Program-made: the position numbers and the translations under genes
Shown here: piece after piece, positions 33,331 to 41,668 of the stretch
Numbering within the stretch: position 1 is the stretch's first letter
Layout of the letters: each line of letters begins with the position of its first letter
Origin: Streptomyces sp. NRRL B-1347
GTDB taxonomy: Bacteria; Actinomycetota; Actinomycetes; Streptomycetales; Streptomycetaceae
Direction: 5' to 3'
Length of the DNA: 53,683 nt
NCBI RefSeq assembly: GCF_000720325.1
Contig: NZ_JOJM01000057.1
Span: 1-53,683, forward strand
Notes under the pieces: generated by a model
The model's database searches: none
What the model was told of the DNA's origin: nothing
The model's input: only the letters and a program-made list of their open reading frames with translations

Positions 33331-33696
33331 GAGTACATCCTCCCCCAAGCCGTGCGGGAACCGTGCCCGCCCGCCCGTCTCCCGCCACCACCCTTCCAGG
33401 GAAGTCGCTTCGCTCCCCGGTTCATCCGTGGCCTCCGCCGGATGCGGGGCCGACGGACGAACCGGTTCCAGGTCCGGAGGAGGACCGTTCACGCTGTTCG
33501 TCGCGCGGGGTCCCCACCCCGCGCTCGTGGTTGCCGCCCCGAGGGCGGTAGAGGTTCGCTCGCAGCGCCGTGCCGCCGGTACGTGGCTCTGCGGCCTTCG
33601 TACGCGGCTTTCGCTACGGGTCGTAGCGTAACTGGATCCGTCCCGGCCCGGCACGGGGCTCCGAGTGATCTGCCTCACGCGCGGGCCGGTCGACGT

Positions 33697-33718
33697 GACC
33701 GTACTGGCCGGTATGGTC
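33697..33718. promoter_or_regulatory. Candidate autoregulatory operator of the TetR gene
   Basis: GACCGTAC (33697-33704) and GTATGGTC (33711-33718) match at 7 of 8 positions, with a 6-nt centre. It lies immediately upstream of the TetR start at 33725. Confidence 0.4.
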
Positions 33719-33724
33719 GCGGAC

Positions 33725-34369
33725 ATGCAGAGCCGCAGTACACCGTCCGCGCGCGCCGGAGGCCGCCCGCGCAGCGCCGAGGCGGACGCCGCCATCCTCG
33801 AAGCGACCCGTGCGGCCCTGGTCGACCTCGGCTGGACGAAGCTGACCCTGGGCGACGTGGCGACGCGGGCGGGCGTCGCCAAGACGACCCTCTACCGGCG
33901 CTGGGCGGGCAAGAGCGAGCTGGTCGTGGACGCGGTGGCGGAGCTCTTCGACGAGCTCGAACTGCCGGACGGCGGCAGCCTCGCCACCGACATCGAGAGC
34001 GTGGTCCTGCAGTTCGCGGCGCTGCTCGGGCGGCCCGAGACGAAGACGGCCCTGATGGCGGTGGTCGCGGAGTCCACGACGGACGCCCCGCTGCGGGAGC
34101 GGGTCCGCGCCTCCATCGTGGACCGGCAGAAGCGGCTCGTCCTCGAAGGGCGGCAGCGGGCGCAGGCGCGCGGCGAGCTTCCCGTGGAGCCCGACGCGAC
34201 GGCCGCCGCCCGCACCGCCGACCTCATCTTCGACGTCATCGCCGGGGCGGTGGTGCACCGCGCCCTGGTCAGCGCGGAGCCGGTCGACCCCGACTGGGCC
34301 CGGAGCTTCACCCTCCTCCTCCTGGGCGGCCTCTCGGCGGCTTCCGGCCGGGGGCCCGGGACGGCGTAG
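33725..34369 (+). CDS. TetR-family transcriptional regulator
   Basis: About 214 residues from ATG 33725; an ATG at 33713 is possible but lies within the operator-like dyad. The N-terminal helix-turn-helix is ILEATRAALVDLGWTKLTLGDVATRAGVAKTTLYRRWAGKSELVVDAV. The C-terminal domain resembles TetR_C_11/AcrR-like ligand pockets (FAALLGRPETKTALMAVVAESTTDAPLRERVRASI). No obvious partner gene is divergent or downstream. Its own promoter region may be the only local target. Confidence 0.85.
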   Translation: MQSRSTPSARAGGRPRSAEADAAILEATRAALVDLGWTKLTLGDVATRAGVAKTTLYRRWAGKSELVVDAVAELFDELELPDGGSLATDIESVVLQFAALLGRPETKTALMAVVAESTTDAPLRERVRASIVDRQKRLVLEGRQRAQARGELPVEPDATAAARTADLIFDVIAGAVVHRALVSAEPVDPDWARSFTLLLLGGLSAASGRGPGTA

Positions 34370-34387
34370 GACCCCGGCCGGGTGGGG

Positions 34388-35419
34388 TCAGACCTGGTAG
34401 CGGGACGGGGCGAAGAGGGGGAGGTTGGCCTCCACCCAGGCCGAGGTGTGCTGCAGGCCCTCCTTGAGGGAGACCTGCGGCGTCCACCCGGCCCACTCGC
34501 GGGCCCGGGAGTTGTCGGAGACCAAGCGCTCCACCTCGCTGCCGGACGGCCGCAGCCGCGCGGGGTCGACCACGACCCGGGCGTCCCGCCCGCTCGCGGC
34601 GATGAGCGCCTCCGCCAGCTCCCCGATCGAGATCTCCCGCCCGACGCCGAGGTTCACCGCGTGCCCGAGCGCCCGCTCGCTCCCGGCCACGGCGAGGAAC
34701 CCGCGCGCGGTGTCGGTCACGTACGTGAAGTCGCGCGTCGGCGTGAGAGAGCCGAGCTTGATCTCCCGCGCGCCGGAGTGCAGTTGGGCGAGGATGGTGG
34801 GGATCACGGCCCGGGCGGACTGCCGCGGACCGTAGGTGTTGAAGGGCCGTACGACCGTCACCGGCAGCTCGAAGGCGTGCCAGTGGGACAGCACCGTCAT
34901 GTCGGCGCCGATCTTCGATGCGGAGTACGGCGACTGCGGCTGCAGCGGGTGGCTCTCGCTGATCGGCACCGCGCGCGCGGTCCCGTACACCTCGCTCGTC
35001 GACGTGTGGACGAGCCGCCGCACCGCGTGCCGCCGGCAGGCCTCCGCGACGTTCTCGGTGCCGACGACGTTCGTCTGCACGTACGCGCCGGGAGAGTCGT
35101 ACGAGTACGGGATGCCGATGAGCGCCGCCAGGTGGAAGACGGTGTCGCACCCGGCGACGGCGTCGGACACGCGCCCCGGGTCGCGGACGTCCCCGGCGAG
35201 GAACTCGACCCTCGGGTCGCCGAGCAGATGCGCCAGGTTCCCCTTCTCCGCGTACGGCTTGTAGTGCACGAAGGCGCGGACGCGCGCGCCGCGCTCCAGG
35301 AGCAGGTCGACGAGGGTGGAGCCGATGAAGCCCTCGGCGCCGGTGACGAGGACGGTGCGGCCGGTCCAGTCGAAGGACGAATCCGCGGCAGCGGCGGACA
35401 GGGGCGTGGGCGTGGTCAT
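34388..35419 (-). CDS. NAD-dependent sugar-nucleotide epimerase/dehydratase
   Basis: 343 residues, extended SDR fold. It shows VLVTGAEGFIGSTLVDLLLERGARVRAFVHY (NAD-binding GxxGxxG), LAGDVRD, FHLAALIG, HTSTSEVYG and YSASKIGAD with the catalytic YxxxK, and FNTYGPRQSARAVIPTI. The closest families I recognise are LegB-like UDP-GlcNAc 4,6-dehydratases and GDP-mannose dehydratases. It overlaps the MurG-paralogue gene by 4 bp (ATGA), so the two are co-translated. It probably prepares an unusual sugar nucleotide for that glycosyltransferase. Confidence 0.85.
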   Translation of the reverse strand: MTTPTPLSAAAADSSFDWTGRTVLVTGAEGFIGSTLVDLLLERGARVRAFVHYKPYAEKGNLAHLLGDPRVEFLAGDVRDPGRVSDAVAGCDTVFHLAALIGIPYSYDSPGAYVQTNVVGTENVAEACRRHAVRRLVHTSTSEVYGTARAVPISESHPLQPQSPYSASKIGADMTVLSHWHAFELPVTVVRPFNTYGPRQSARAVIPTILAQLHSGAREIKLGSLTPTRDFTYVTDTARGFLAVAGSERALGHAVNLGVGREISIGELAEALIAASGRDARVVVDPARLRPSGSEVERLVSDNSRAREWAGWTPQVSLKEGLQHTSAWVEANLPLFAPSRYQV

Positions 35420-36621
35420 GCGGCGTTCTCCCAGTGAGTGGAGGGGTGGTGGGCGGTGCCCGCCCGGTGGGCGAGGTCGAGGACGCGCGCGGCGAGCAGG
35501 TCGGCGGCGCGGGCGTGCGGACCCGGGTCGGCGGCGCCGCTCATGGCGGCGAGCCGCGCCGGGTCGTCGAGGAGCGGCCCGACGAGCGCGGCGAGCCGGT
35601 CCGCGGTCACCTCGGCGTCGGGAAGGAGGAGGCCCGCGCCCGCGTCGGACAGGACGCGCGCGTTGTGGGTCTGGTGGTCGCCGGGCGCGTGCGGGTAGGG
35701 CACGAGGACGGCGGGCACCCCGGTGCTGGCCAGCTCGGCGACGGTCGCCGAACCCGCGCGGCACACCACCAGGTCGGCGGCGGCGTACGCGAGGTCCATC
35801 CGGTCGAGGTAGGGCACGGCGCGGGCCACGGCGTCCCCGCCGTCGTACGCGAGCCGTGCCCGGGTCTCGTCGAGCGCGGCGGGCCCGGTCTTGATCAGCA
35901 GATGGACGTCGCCGCGGTGCCGCCAGCGCGCGGCGAGCCCGAGCGCGGCCTCGGTGAGGCGGGCGGCGCCCAGGCTGCCGCCGTTGAAGAGGAGCAGCCG
36001 CGCCCCGTCCGGCACGCCGAGCGCGCGGCGCGCGTCGGCGCGCAGGGCGGCCCTGTCCAGGCGGGCCAGGGCGTCGGCGATGGGCATGCCGGTGGTGTGG
36101 GCGCGGTGGCCGCCGGGCAGGTGCGCGCGGCTGCGGTCGAAGGCGACGGCCATGTGCGGGGTGAGGCGCGCGGCGAAGCGGTTGGCCCGGCCGGGGACGG
36201 CGTTGGACTCGTGGATGAGGCTGGGCAGGCCCGCCATCCGGGCGCCGACGATGACGGGGGCGCTCGGGTAGCCGCCCATGCCGACGGCGACGTGCGCGCC
36301 CTGCTCGCGCAGGATCGTGCGGCACTGGGCGCCGGACTTCAGGAGCGCGGCGGGCAGCAGGTACCGCTTCGCGCCGAGCGCCGGGTCGAACGGGATCATG
36401 TCGACGGTGTGCAGGCGGTACCCGGCCTCGGGGACGAGCCGGGTCTCCAGGCCCCGCTCGGTCCCCACGAAGGAGACCACGGCGCCCGGCACGGCCCGGC
36501 GCAGGGCGTCGGCGAGGGCGAGGCCGGGGTAGATGTGCCCGCCGGTGCCGCCCGCGCCGATCACGACGGACAGGGGCCTGGGCGGGCTCGGTGCGGTGAC
36601 GGAAGTGACGACTGGTTTCAT
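35416..36621 (-). CDS. MurG paralogue glycosyltransferase (GT28)
   Basis: 401 residues. It has the MurG fingerprint: VVIGAGGTGGHIYPGLALADAL, GMGGYPSAPVIVGARMAGLPSLIHESNAVPGRANR, FNGGSLGAARLTEA, RAGSATVAELASTGVPAVLVPYPHAPGDHQTHNA. MurG adds GlcNAc to lipid I on the inner membrane face. The housekeeping murG lies in the division/cell wall cluster, and none of those genes is here, so this is most likely a second copy with another acceptor or donor. A partner epimerase gene overlaps it, and a two-component system is divergent, suggesting inducible envelope modification. Confidence 0.85.
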   Translation of the reverse strand: MKPVVTSVTAPSPPRPLSVVIGAGGTGGHIYPGLALADALRRAVPGAVVSFVGTERGLETRLVPEAGYRLHTVDMIPFDPALGAKRYLLPAALLKSGAQCRTILREQGAHVAVGMGGYPSAPVIVGARMAGLPSLIHESNAVPGRANRFAARLTPHMAVAFDRSRAHLPGGHRAHTTGMPIADALARLDRAALRADARRALGVPDGARLLLFNGGSLGAARLTEAALGLAARWRHRGDVHLLIKTGPAALDETRARLAYDGGDAVARAVPYLDRMDLAYAAADLVVCRAGSATVAELASTGVPAVLVPYPHAPGDHQTHNARVLSDAGAGLLLPDAEVTADRLAALVGPLLDDPARLAAMSGAADPGPHARAADLLAARVLDLAHRAGTAHHPSTHWENAA

Positions 36622-36646
36622 ACCGGCTCACCGTCGACGCCCGCTC

Positions 36647-36663
36647 TAAGAGGGTTTTAAGAG
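36647..36663. promoter_or_regulatory. 11-bp-spaced direct repeats, candidate OmpR-type regulator site
   Basis: TAAGAG at 36647-36652 and again at 36658-36663, exactly 11 bp apart, in the 64-bp region between the MurG paralogue and the response regulator gene. Tandem direct repeats on one helix face are typical of OmpR/PhoB-class regulators. Confidence 0.55.
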
Positions 36664-36685
36664 CTGCGTTTGGCACCTTTGGTGC

Positions 36686-37432
36686 ATGAACGAGATGAGG
36701 CACAAGGGGCACACGGGGCCCGTGGCGCCCGCGCGCCCCGCGCCCAAGGTGCTCGTCGTCGACGACGACCCCGAGGTGCGGGCCGCCGTGGAGGACGCGC
36801 TCACCGTCGAGGGCTATCTGGTCCGGGGGGCCGCGGACGGCCAGCAGGCGCTGACCGCCGTGGCCCGGTGGGAGCCGGGCCTGGTGGTGCTCGACGTGAT
36901 GATGCCCGTCATGGACGGGCTCGCCGTCTGCCGTCAGCTGCGGGCGGCGGGCGACCGCACCCCGGTGCTCGTGCTCACCGCCCTTGACGCCGTGAGCGAC
37001 CGGGTCGACGGGCTCGACGCGGGCGCCGACGACTACCTGGTCAAGCCGTTCGCCCTGGACGAGCTCGCGGCCCGGGTGCGCGCGCTGCTGCGCCGCGCGG
37101 GGCCGGACGCGGGCGAGCCGGGCGGCGAGGGCGACGAGCTGACGTACGGGGACCTGGCCCTGGACCCGCGCACCCGCACCGGCCTGCGCGGCGGGCGCCG
37201 CATCGAGTTCAGCCGCACGGAGGCCACGCTGCTCGAACTCCTGCTGCGCAACGCGGGTCAGGTCCTGCCGCGCGAGCTGATCCACGAGGCGGTGTGGGGG
37301 CGCGACTTCGGCCCCGACTCCAACTCCCTGGCGGTGTACGTCGGTTATCTGCGCCGCAAGCTGGAGTGCGGCGGCGAGACCCGGCTCGTGCACACCGTGC
37401 ACGGCGTCGGCTACCGGCTCGGCTCGCCGTGA
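36686..37432 (+). CDS. OmpR-family response regulator
   Basis: 248 residues. The receiver domain has VLVVDDDPEVRAAV, the phospho-acceptor in VVLDVMMPVMDGLA, LTALDAVSDR and LVKPFALDELAARVRALLRR. The C-terminal winged helix (about 150-245) has IEFSRTEATLLELLLRNAGQVLPRELIHEAVWG and SLAVYVGYLRRKLE, in the MprA/OmpR class. It is divergent from the MurG-paralogue operon across only 64 bp and overlaps its sensor kinase gene by 4 bp. It probably controls that operon. Confidence 0.9.
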   Translation: MNEMRHKGHTGPVAPARPAPKVLVVDDDPEVRAAVEDALTVEGYLVRGAADGQQALTAVARWEPGLVVLDVMMPVMDGLAVCRQLRAAGDRTPVLVLTALDAVSDRVDGLDAGADDYLVKPFALDELAARVRALLRRAGPDAGEPGGEGDELTYGDLALDPRTRTGLRGGRRIEFSRTEATLLELLLRNAGQVLPRELIHEAVWGRDFGPDSNSLAVYVGYLRRKLECGGETRLVHTVHGVGYRLGSP

Positions 37433-38826
37433 GCGCCGCCCGCGCGCGCCGCGCCCTTGGGGCCCGCTGGCGGCGGCGCCGTCCGCTGCGCACCCGGCTC
37501 GCGGTGGCGGCGTCCGCTGCGGTGGCGCTGGTCGCGATCTGTGTGTGCACCGCGTCGTTCTTCGTGCTCCGCTACAAGCTGTACCAGCAGCTCGACCAGA
37601 ACCTGGCCCAGTCCGCGACCCTGGCCGCGCAGCAGCACCGCTCCGAGGAGCGGGACTACGGCGTCCTCGCGGGCGAGTGCCGCTACCTGGGCGCCCCGGC
37701 CTGCGCGCAGGTCGTCCCCGCGGCCCCGGCCGACGACCCCGGGAAGCCGTACCTGCTGCCCGTGAACCGCTCCACGCGCCAGGTCGCGGCGGGCGAACTG
37801 GCCGCGTACTACTCGAACTTCACGCTCCCCAACGGCAAGCCGGGGCGCATGCTCACCACCAGCTACGGCAAGGGCGCGGCCGTCCAGGTCGCCCTGCGCG
37901 CCGACATCGCCGAGCGCGGGGTGCGGCAGACCGCCGCGATCCTGTCGGTGGTGGGCGGCGCGGGCGTCCTGCTGTCGGCGCTCGGCGGCTACTGGGTCTC
38001 GCGGACCGGCCTCGCGCCCGTCGCCCGGCTGACCGCGACCGCCGAGCGCATCGCGGCGACCCGGGACGCCCGGCACCGCATCGAGCTGCCGCCCGGGCCG
38101 CCGGGGCGCGAGGACGAGGTGACGCGCCTGGCCGCCACGTTCAACACGATGCTCGCCGAGCTCGAGGAGTCCGTCGCGGCCCGCCGCCGCCTCGTCGCCG
38201 ACGCCTCGCACGAGCTGCGCACGCCGCTCACCGCGCTGCGCACCAACGCCGAACTGCTCGCCCGGGCCGACCTGTTGAACGAGGCCCAGCGGGACCGGGC
38301 GTCGGGCGCCCTTGCCCGGCAGCTGCGCGAGGTGACCGGGCTCGTCAACGACCTCATCGAGCTGGCCAGGGACGAGGAGCCGCGGCCGCTCCTGGAGGAC
38401 GTGGCGCCCGCGCCGCTCGTCGCGCACGTGGTGGAGGCCGCGCGGGAGCACTGGCCGGGGGTCGTCTTCACCCTCGACGTCGCGCCCGACGCGGCGGGCC
38501 GCACGCTGCCGGGCGTGCCCGCGCGGCTCGCCCGGCTCGTCACCAACCTGCTGGACAACGCGGCCAAGTTCAGCCCTCCCGGCGGGCTCGTGGAGGTCTC
38601 GCTCTCGGGCCGTGAACTGACCGTACGGGACCACGGGCCCGGCATCGCGGAGGAGGACCTCCCCCACGTCTTCGACCGCTTCTACCGCGCCGAGAAGGCC
38701 CGCGCCCTGCCCGGCTCGGGCCTCGGCCTGGCCATGGCCCGCCAGATCGCCCACGCCCACGGAGCCGAACTCCACGCGGAGGCGGCCCCGGGCGGCGGCG
38801 CCCGCTTCCGCCTGACGTGGCCGTAG
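37429..38826 (+). CDS. Sensor histidine kinase, partner of the OmpR-type regulator
   Basis: 465 residues from GTG 37429, inside the regulator stop. Two membrane segments (about 25-48 and 166-188) flank an extracytoplasmic domain of about 115 residues that contains a Cys pair (GECRYLGAPAC). A HAMP region, then the H-box RLVADASHELRTPLTALRTNAELL, N-box NLLDNAAKFSPPG, GPGIAEEDLPHVFDRFYRAE and GSGLGLAMARQIA follow. MprB-like; it probably senses envelope state. The disulfide-capable Cys pair in the sensor domain is notable. Confidence 0.9.
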   Translation: MSAARARRALGARWRRRRPLRTRLAVAASAAVALVAICVCTASFFVLRYKLYQQLDQNLAQSATLAAQQHRSEERDYGVLAGECRYLGAPACAQVVPAAPADDPGKPYLLPVNRSTRQVAAGELAAYYSNFTLPNGKPGRMLTTSYGKGAAVQVALRADIAERGVRQTAAILSVVGGAGVLLSALGGYWVSRTGLAPVARLTATAERIAATRDARHRIELPPGPPGREDEVTRLAATFNTMLAELEESVAARRRLVADASHELRTPLTALRTNAELLARADLLNEAQRDRASGALARQLREVTGLVNDLIELARDEEPRPLLEDVAPAPLVAHVVEAAREHWPGVVFTLDVAPDAAGRTLPGVPARLARLVTNLLDNAAKFSPPGGLVEVSLSGRELTVRDHGPGIAEEDLPHVFDRFYRAEKARALPGSGLGLAMARQIAHAHGAELHAEAAPGGGARFRLTWP

Positions 38827-38835
38827 CCCATCACA

Positions 38836-38905
38836 CGCCGGAGGGGCTGGAGCTCTCAGCCCCTCCGGCGTTTGAGGAGCGGGGGTCTGGGGGCGGAGCC
38901 CCCAG
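38836..38905. terminator. Double hairpin, Streptomyces dispersed intergenic repeat
   Basis: Hairpin 1 has perfect 14-bp arms at 38836-38849 and 38857-38870. Hairpin 2 has CTGGGGGC/GCCCCCAG arms at 38887-38894 and 38898-38905. The wording of this block (CGCCGGAGGGGCTG ... then GGGGGCGGAGCCCCC) recurs in intergenic regions of many Streptomyces genomes. It lies between convergent genes and can terminate both. Confidence 0.75.
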
Positions 38906-38942
38906 GATCGGGAAGGGGTGGGATCGGGGGCTCCCAGCCGGG

Positions 38943-40643
38943 TCAGAAGCCCGCGGGCTCCGTGTACACCCCCCACTCGTCCCGAAGGACCCCGCAGATC
39001 TCCCCGAGCGTCGCCTCCGCCCGCACCGCGTCGAGCATGGGCCCGATCATGTTCGACCCGTCCCGCGCGGCAGCGAGCATCGCGTCCAGGGAGGCCCGCA
39101 CCTTCGCGTCGTCCCGCAGCCCCTTGCGGTCCGCGAGGACGCGCACCTGCTCCCGCTCCACCTCATGGCTGACCCGCAGGATCTCCAGGTCACCGGTCAC
39201 GGACCCGTGGTGGACGTTGACGCCGACGACCCGCTTGTCGCCCTTCTCCAGGGACTGCTGGTAGCGGAAGGCGGACTCGGCGATCTCGCCGGTGAACCAG
39301 CCGTCCTCGATGCCGCGCAGGATGCCGGAGGTGATGGGCCCGATGGGGTGCTGCCCGTCCGGGTGGGCGCGCAGGCCGCGCTCCTTGATCTGCTCGAAGA
39401 TCTTCTCGGCGTCGGCCTCGATGCGGTCGGTGAGCTGCTCGACGTACCAGGAGCCGCCGAGCGGGTCCGCGACGTTGGCGACGCCGGTCTCCTCCATCAG
39501 GACCTGCTGCGTGCGCAGGGCGATCTCCGCGGCCTGCTCGCTGGGCAGCGCGAGGGTCTCGTCGAGGGCGTTGGTGTGCAGGGAGTTGGTGCCGCCGAGC
39601 ACCGCGGCGAGGGCCTCCACCGCCGTGCGCACCACGTTGTTGTACGGCTGCTGGGCCGTCAGGGAGACGCCCGCCGTCTGGGTGTGGAAGCGCAGCCACT
39701 GGGCCTTGTCGGTCTTCGCCCCGTACACCTCCTTCATCCAGCGGGCCCAGATCCGGCGCGCGGCGCGGAACTTGGCGATCTCCTCGAAGAAGTCGACGTG
39801 GGCGTCGAAGAAGAAGGAGAGTCCCGGAGCGAAGACGTCCACGTCCAGGCCTCGGCTCAGCCCCAGCTCCACGTACCCGAAGCCGTCGGCCAGGGTGTAC
39901 GCCAGCTCCTGCGCGGCCGTCGCGCCCGCCTCGCGGATGTGGTAGCCGGAGACGGAGAGCGGCTTGTACGCGGGGATCTCGCGGGCGCAGTGCTCCATGA
40001 GGTCGCCGATGAGGCGCAGATGGGGCTCGGGTTCGAAGAGCCACTCCTTCTGCGCGATGTACTCCTTGAAGATGTCGGTCTGGAGCGTGCCGTTCAGCAC
40101 GCGCGGGTCGACGCCCTGGCGCTCGGCGGCGACCAGGTACATGCAGAAGGCGGGGACGGCGGGGCCGGAGATCGTCATGGAGGTCGTGACGTCGCCGAGC
40201 GGGATGTCCTTGAACAGGACCTCCATGTCGGCCGCCGAGTCGATGGCCACGCCGCAGTGGCCGACCTCGCCGAGGGAGCGCGGGTCGTCGGAGTCGCGGC
40301 CCATGAGCGTCGGCATGTCGAAGGCGACGGAGAGGCCGCCGCCGCCGGCGGCGAGGATCATCTTGTAGCGCTCGTTCGTCTGCTCGGCGTTGCCGAAGCC
40401 GGCGAACTGGCGGATCGTCCAGGTGCGCCCCCGGTACCCCGTGGGGTACAGGCCGCGCGTGAACGGATATTCGCCCGGCCATCCGATCCGGTCGAAGCCC
40501 TCGTAGGTGTCCCCGGGCCGGGGCCCGTAGGCAGGCTCGACCGGGTCGCCGGAGAGCGTCGTGAAATCGGCGTCGCGCTTCTTCGCGGCGTCGTACCGGG
40601 CCTGCCAGCGACGGCGGCCCTCCTCGATGGCGTGAGCGTCCAT
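38943..40643 (-). CDS. icmA: Isobutyryl-CoA mutase large subunit
   Basis: 566 residues, the length known for IcmA. It rearranges isobutyryl-CoA to n-butyryl-CoA using adenosylcobalamin carried by the small subunit IcmB, which is encoded elsewhere. Only the substrate-binding barrel is present; there is no C-terminal B12 domain. The specificity residues are Phe80 (TIRQFAGFG) and Gln198 (EYIAQKEW), whereas methylmalonyl-CoA mutases have Tyr and Arg. This feeds butyryl-CoA into fatty acid and polyketide metabolism, especially from valine. ATG 40643 has GGAGG only 1 nt upstream, too close to work normally, so translation may be leaderless. A 24-bp palindrome lies just upstream. Confidence 0.93.
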   Translation of the reverse strand: MDAHAIEEGRRRWQARYDAAKKRDADFTTLSGDPVEPAYGPRPGDTYEGFDRIGWPGEYPFTRGLYPTGYRGRTWTIRQFAGFGNAEQTNERYKMILAAGGGGLSVAFDMPTLMGRDSDDPRSLGEVGHCGVAIDSAADMEVLFKDIPLGDVTTSMTISGPAVPAFCMYLVAAERQGVDPRVLNGTLQTDIFKEYIAQKEWLFEPEPHLRLIGDLMEHCAREIPAYKPLSVSGYHIREAGATAAQELAYTLADGFGYVELGLSRGLDVDVFAPGLSFFFDAHVDFFEEIAKFRAARRIWARWMKEVYGAKTDKAQWLRFHTQTAGVSLTAQQPYNNVVRTAVEALAAVLGGTNSLHTNALDETLALPSEQAAEIALRTQQVLMEETGVANVADPLGGSWYVEQLTDRIEADAEKIFEQIKERGLRAHPDGQHPIGPITSGILRGIEDGWFTGEIAESAFRYQQSLEKGDKRVVGVNVHHGSVTGDLEILRVSHEVEREQVRVLADRKGLRDDAKVRASLDAMLAAARDGSNMIGPMLDAVRAEATLGEICGVLRDEWGVYTEPAGF

Positions 40644-40650
40644 GCCTCCA

Positions 40651-40674
40651 ATTTACTTGGACGTCCTAGTAAAT
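40651..40674 (-). promoter_or_regulatory. 24-bp palindrome at the icmA promoter
   Basis: Outer arms ATTTACT and AGTAAAT surround the inner palindrome GGACGTCC, with a single mismatched pair on each side. It lies 8-31 bp upstream of the icmA start, so it overlaps the promoter. Probable operator for an acyl-CoA or propionate/butyrate-responsive regulator. Confidence 0.65.
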
Positions 40675-40715
40675 GTCGATGGCTGACCGCCACGGGACGG
40701 ACCGTGGCGGTGCGG

Positions 40716-41048
40716 TTACGCCTTGGCGATGACGGGCGAGGCGTCGCTGAGCAGCGGTTCCACCTCGCGCACGACCTTGCGCTCGACGAAGAACGCCGCC
40801 GTCGGGATGGTGCCGGACACCAGGATCCAGAGCAGCTTGCCGAACGGCCACTTCGCCTTGGAGCCCAGATCGAAGGCGAAGATCAGGTAGATGATGTAGA
40901 GGACGCCGTGCACCTGCGAGACGACGAGCGTCAGGCCCTCACCCGTGTCGAAGCCGTACTTGGCCACCATGCAGGCGCAGAGGACGAGGAGCATGACGGC
41001 GGTGACGTAGGCCATCACCCGGTAGCGGGTCAGCACGCTTCGTTTCAT
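40716..41048 (-). CDS. DUF3817 small membrane protein
   Basis: 110 residues with three hydrophobic segments (about 11-30, 42-60 and 70-90). It contains the conserved VSQVHGVLYIIYLIFAFDLGSKAKWPFGKLLW and the end GTIPTAAFFVERKVVRE. ATG 41048 is supported. No activity is known for the family. It lies 64 bp from the MarR gene, on the same strand, and upstream of icmA. A second, divergent paralogue is at 51813-52157. Confidence 0.85.
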   Translation of the reverse strand: MKRSVLTRYRVMAYVTAVMLLVLCACMVAKYGFDTGEGLTLVVSQVHGVLYIIYLIFAFDLGSKAKWPFGKLLWILVSGTIPTAAFFVERKVVREVEPLLSDASPVIAKA

Positions 41049-41114
41049 GCGTATGAGCGTAACCGTCCGGTTTACGCGATCTTCGAGCGCCCTACGAGGT
41101 GGCGCGGGCGCCGT

Positions 41115-41624
41115 TCACTCGTCCTCGAAGTCCTGCGCGGCCACCCGCAGGGGCCGCAGCATGGCGAAGATCTCGCCGCACTCCTCGGCGTCGTACACGC
41201 CGAGGCCGAAGTCCATGGCCATCAGCTCGCGGGTGGCCTCGTCGACGACCTCGCGGCCCTTGTCGGTGATGGAGGCGAGGGTGCCGCGGCCGTCCTTCGG
41301 GTTCGGGCGCTTGTCGACAAGGCCGGAGCGGACAAGCCGGTCGACGGTGTTGGTGACGGAGGTGGGGTGCACCATGAGGCGCTCGCCGATCTTCGACATC
41401 GGCAGCTCGCCCGCCTTGGAGAAGGAGAGCAGCACCAGGGCCTCGTAGCGCGCGAAGGTCAGTCCGTACGGCTTGACGACCGCGTCGACCTCGGCCAGCA
41501 GGATCTGCTGGGCGCGCATGATGGAGGTGATGGCACCCATGGCGGGCACGGACCCCCAGCGCTGCTTCCAGAGTTCGTCGGCGCGGGCGATGGGATCGAA
41601 GGGGAGACTGAGCGGCTTCGGCAC
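41115..41624 (-). CDS. MarR-family transcriptional regulator
   Basis: 169 residues from GTG 41624; ATG 41672 would add 16 residues. The winged helix-turn-helix is LTFARYEALVLLSFSKAGELPMSKIGERLMVHPTSVTNTVDRLVRSGLVDKRPNPKDGRGTLASITDKG. It closely follows the family layout of small-molecule-responsive repressors. The gene lies 44 bp downstream of an MFS transporter gene on the same strand, with a DUF3817 gene after it, so it may regulate that transporter. The ligand is unknown. Confidence 0.86.
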   Translation of the reverse strand: MPKPLSLPFDPIARADELWKQRWGSVPAMGAITSIMRAQQILLAEVDAVVKPYGLTFARYEALVLLSFSKAGELPMSKIGERLMVHPTSVTNTVDRLVRSGLVDKRPNPKDGRGTLASITDKGREVVDEATRELMAMDFGLGVYDAEECGEIFAMLRPLRVAAQDFEDE

Positions 41625-41668
41625 AGCGTCGACCTTAGCCGCCGGGCCGAAGGCGGTCAGCCCCAGTC

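Noticed and set aside
38943..40643. Methylmalonyl-CoA mutase large subunit
   Set aside because: Specificity positions are Phe80 and Gln198 and there is no B12-binding domain, so isobutyryl-CoA mutase fits.
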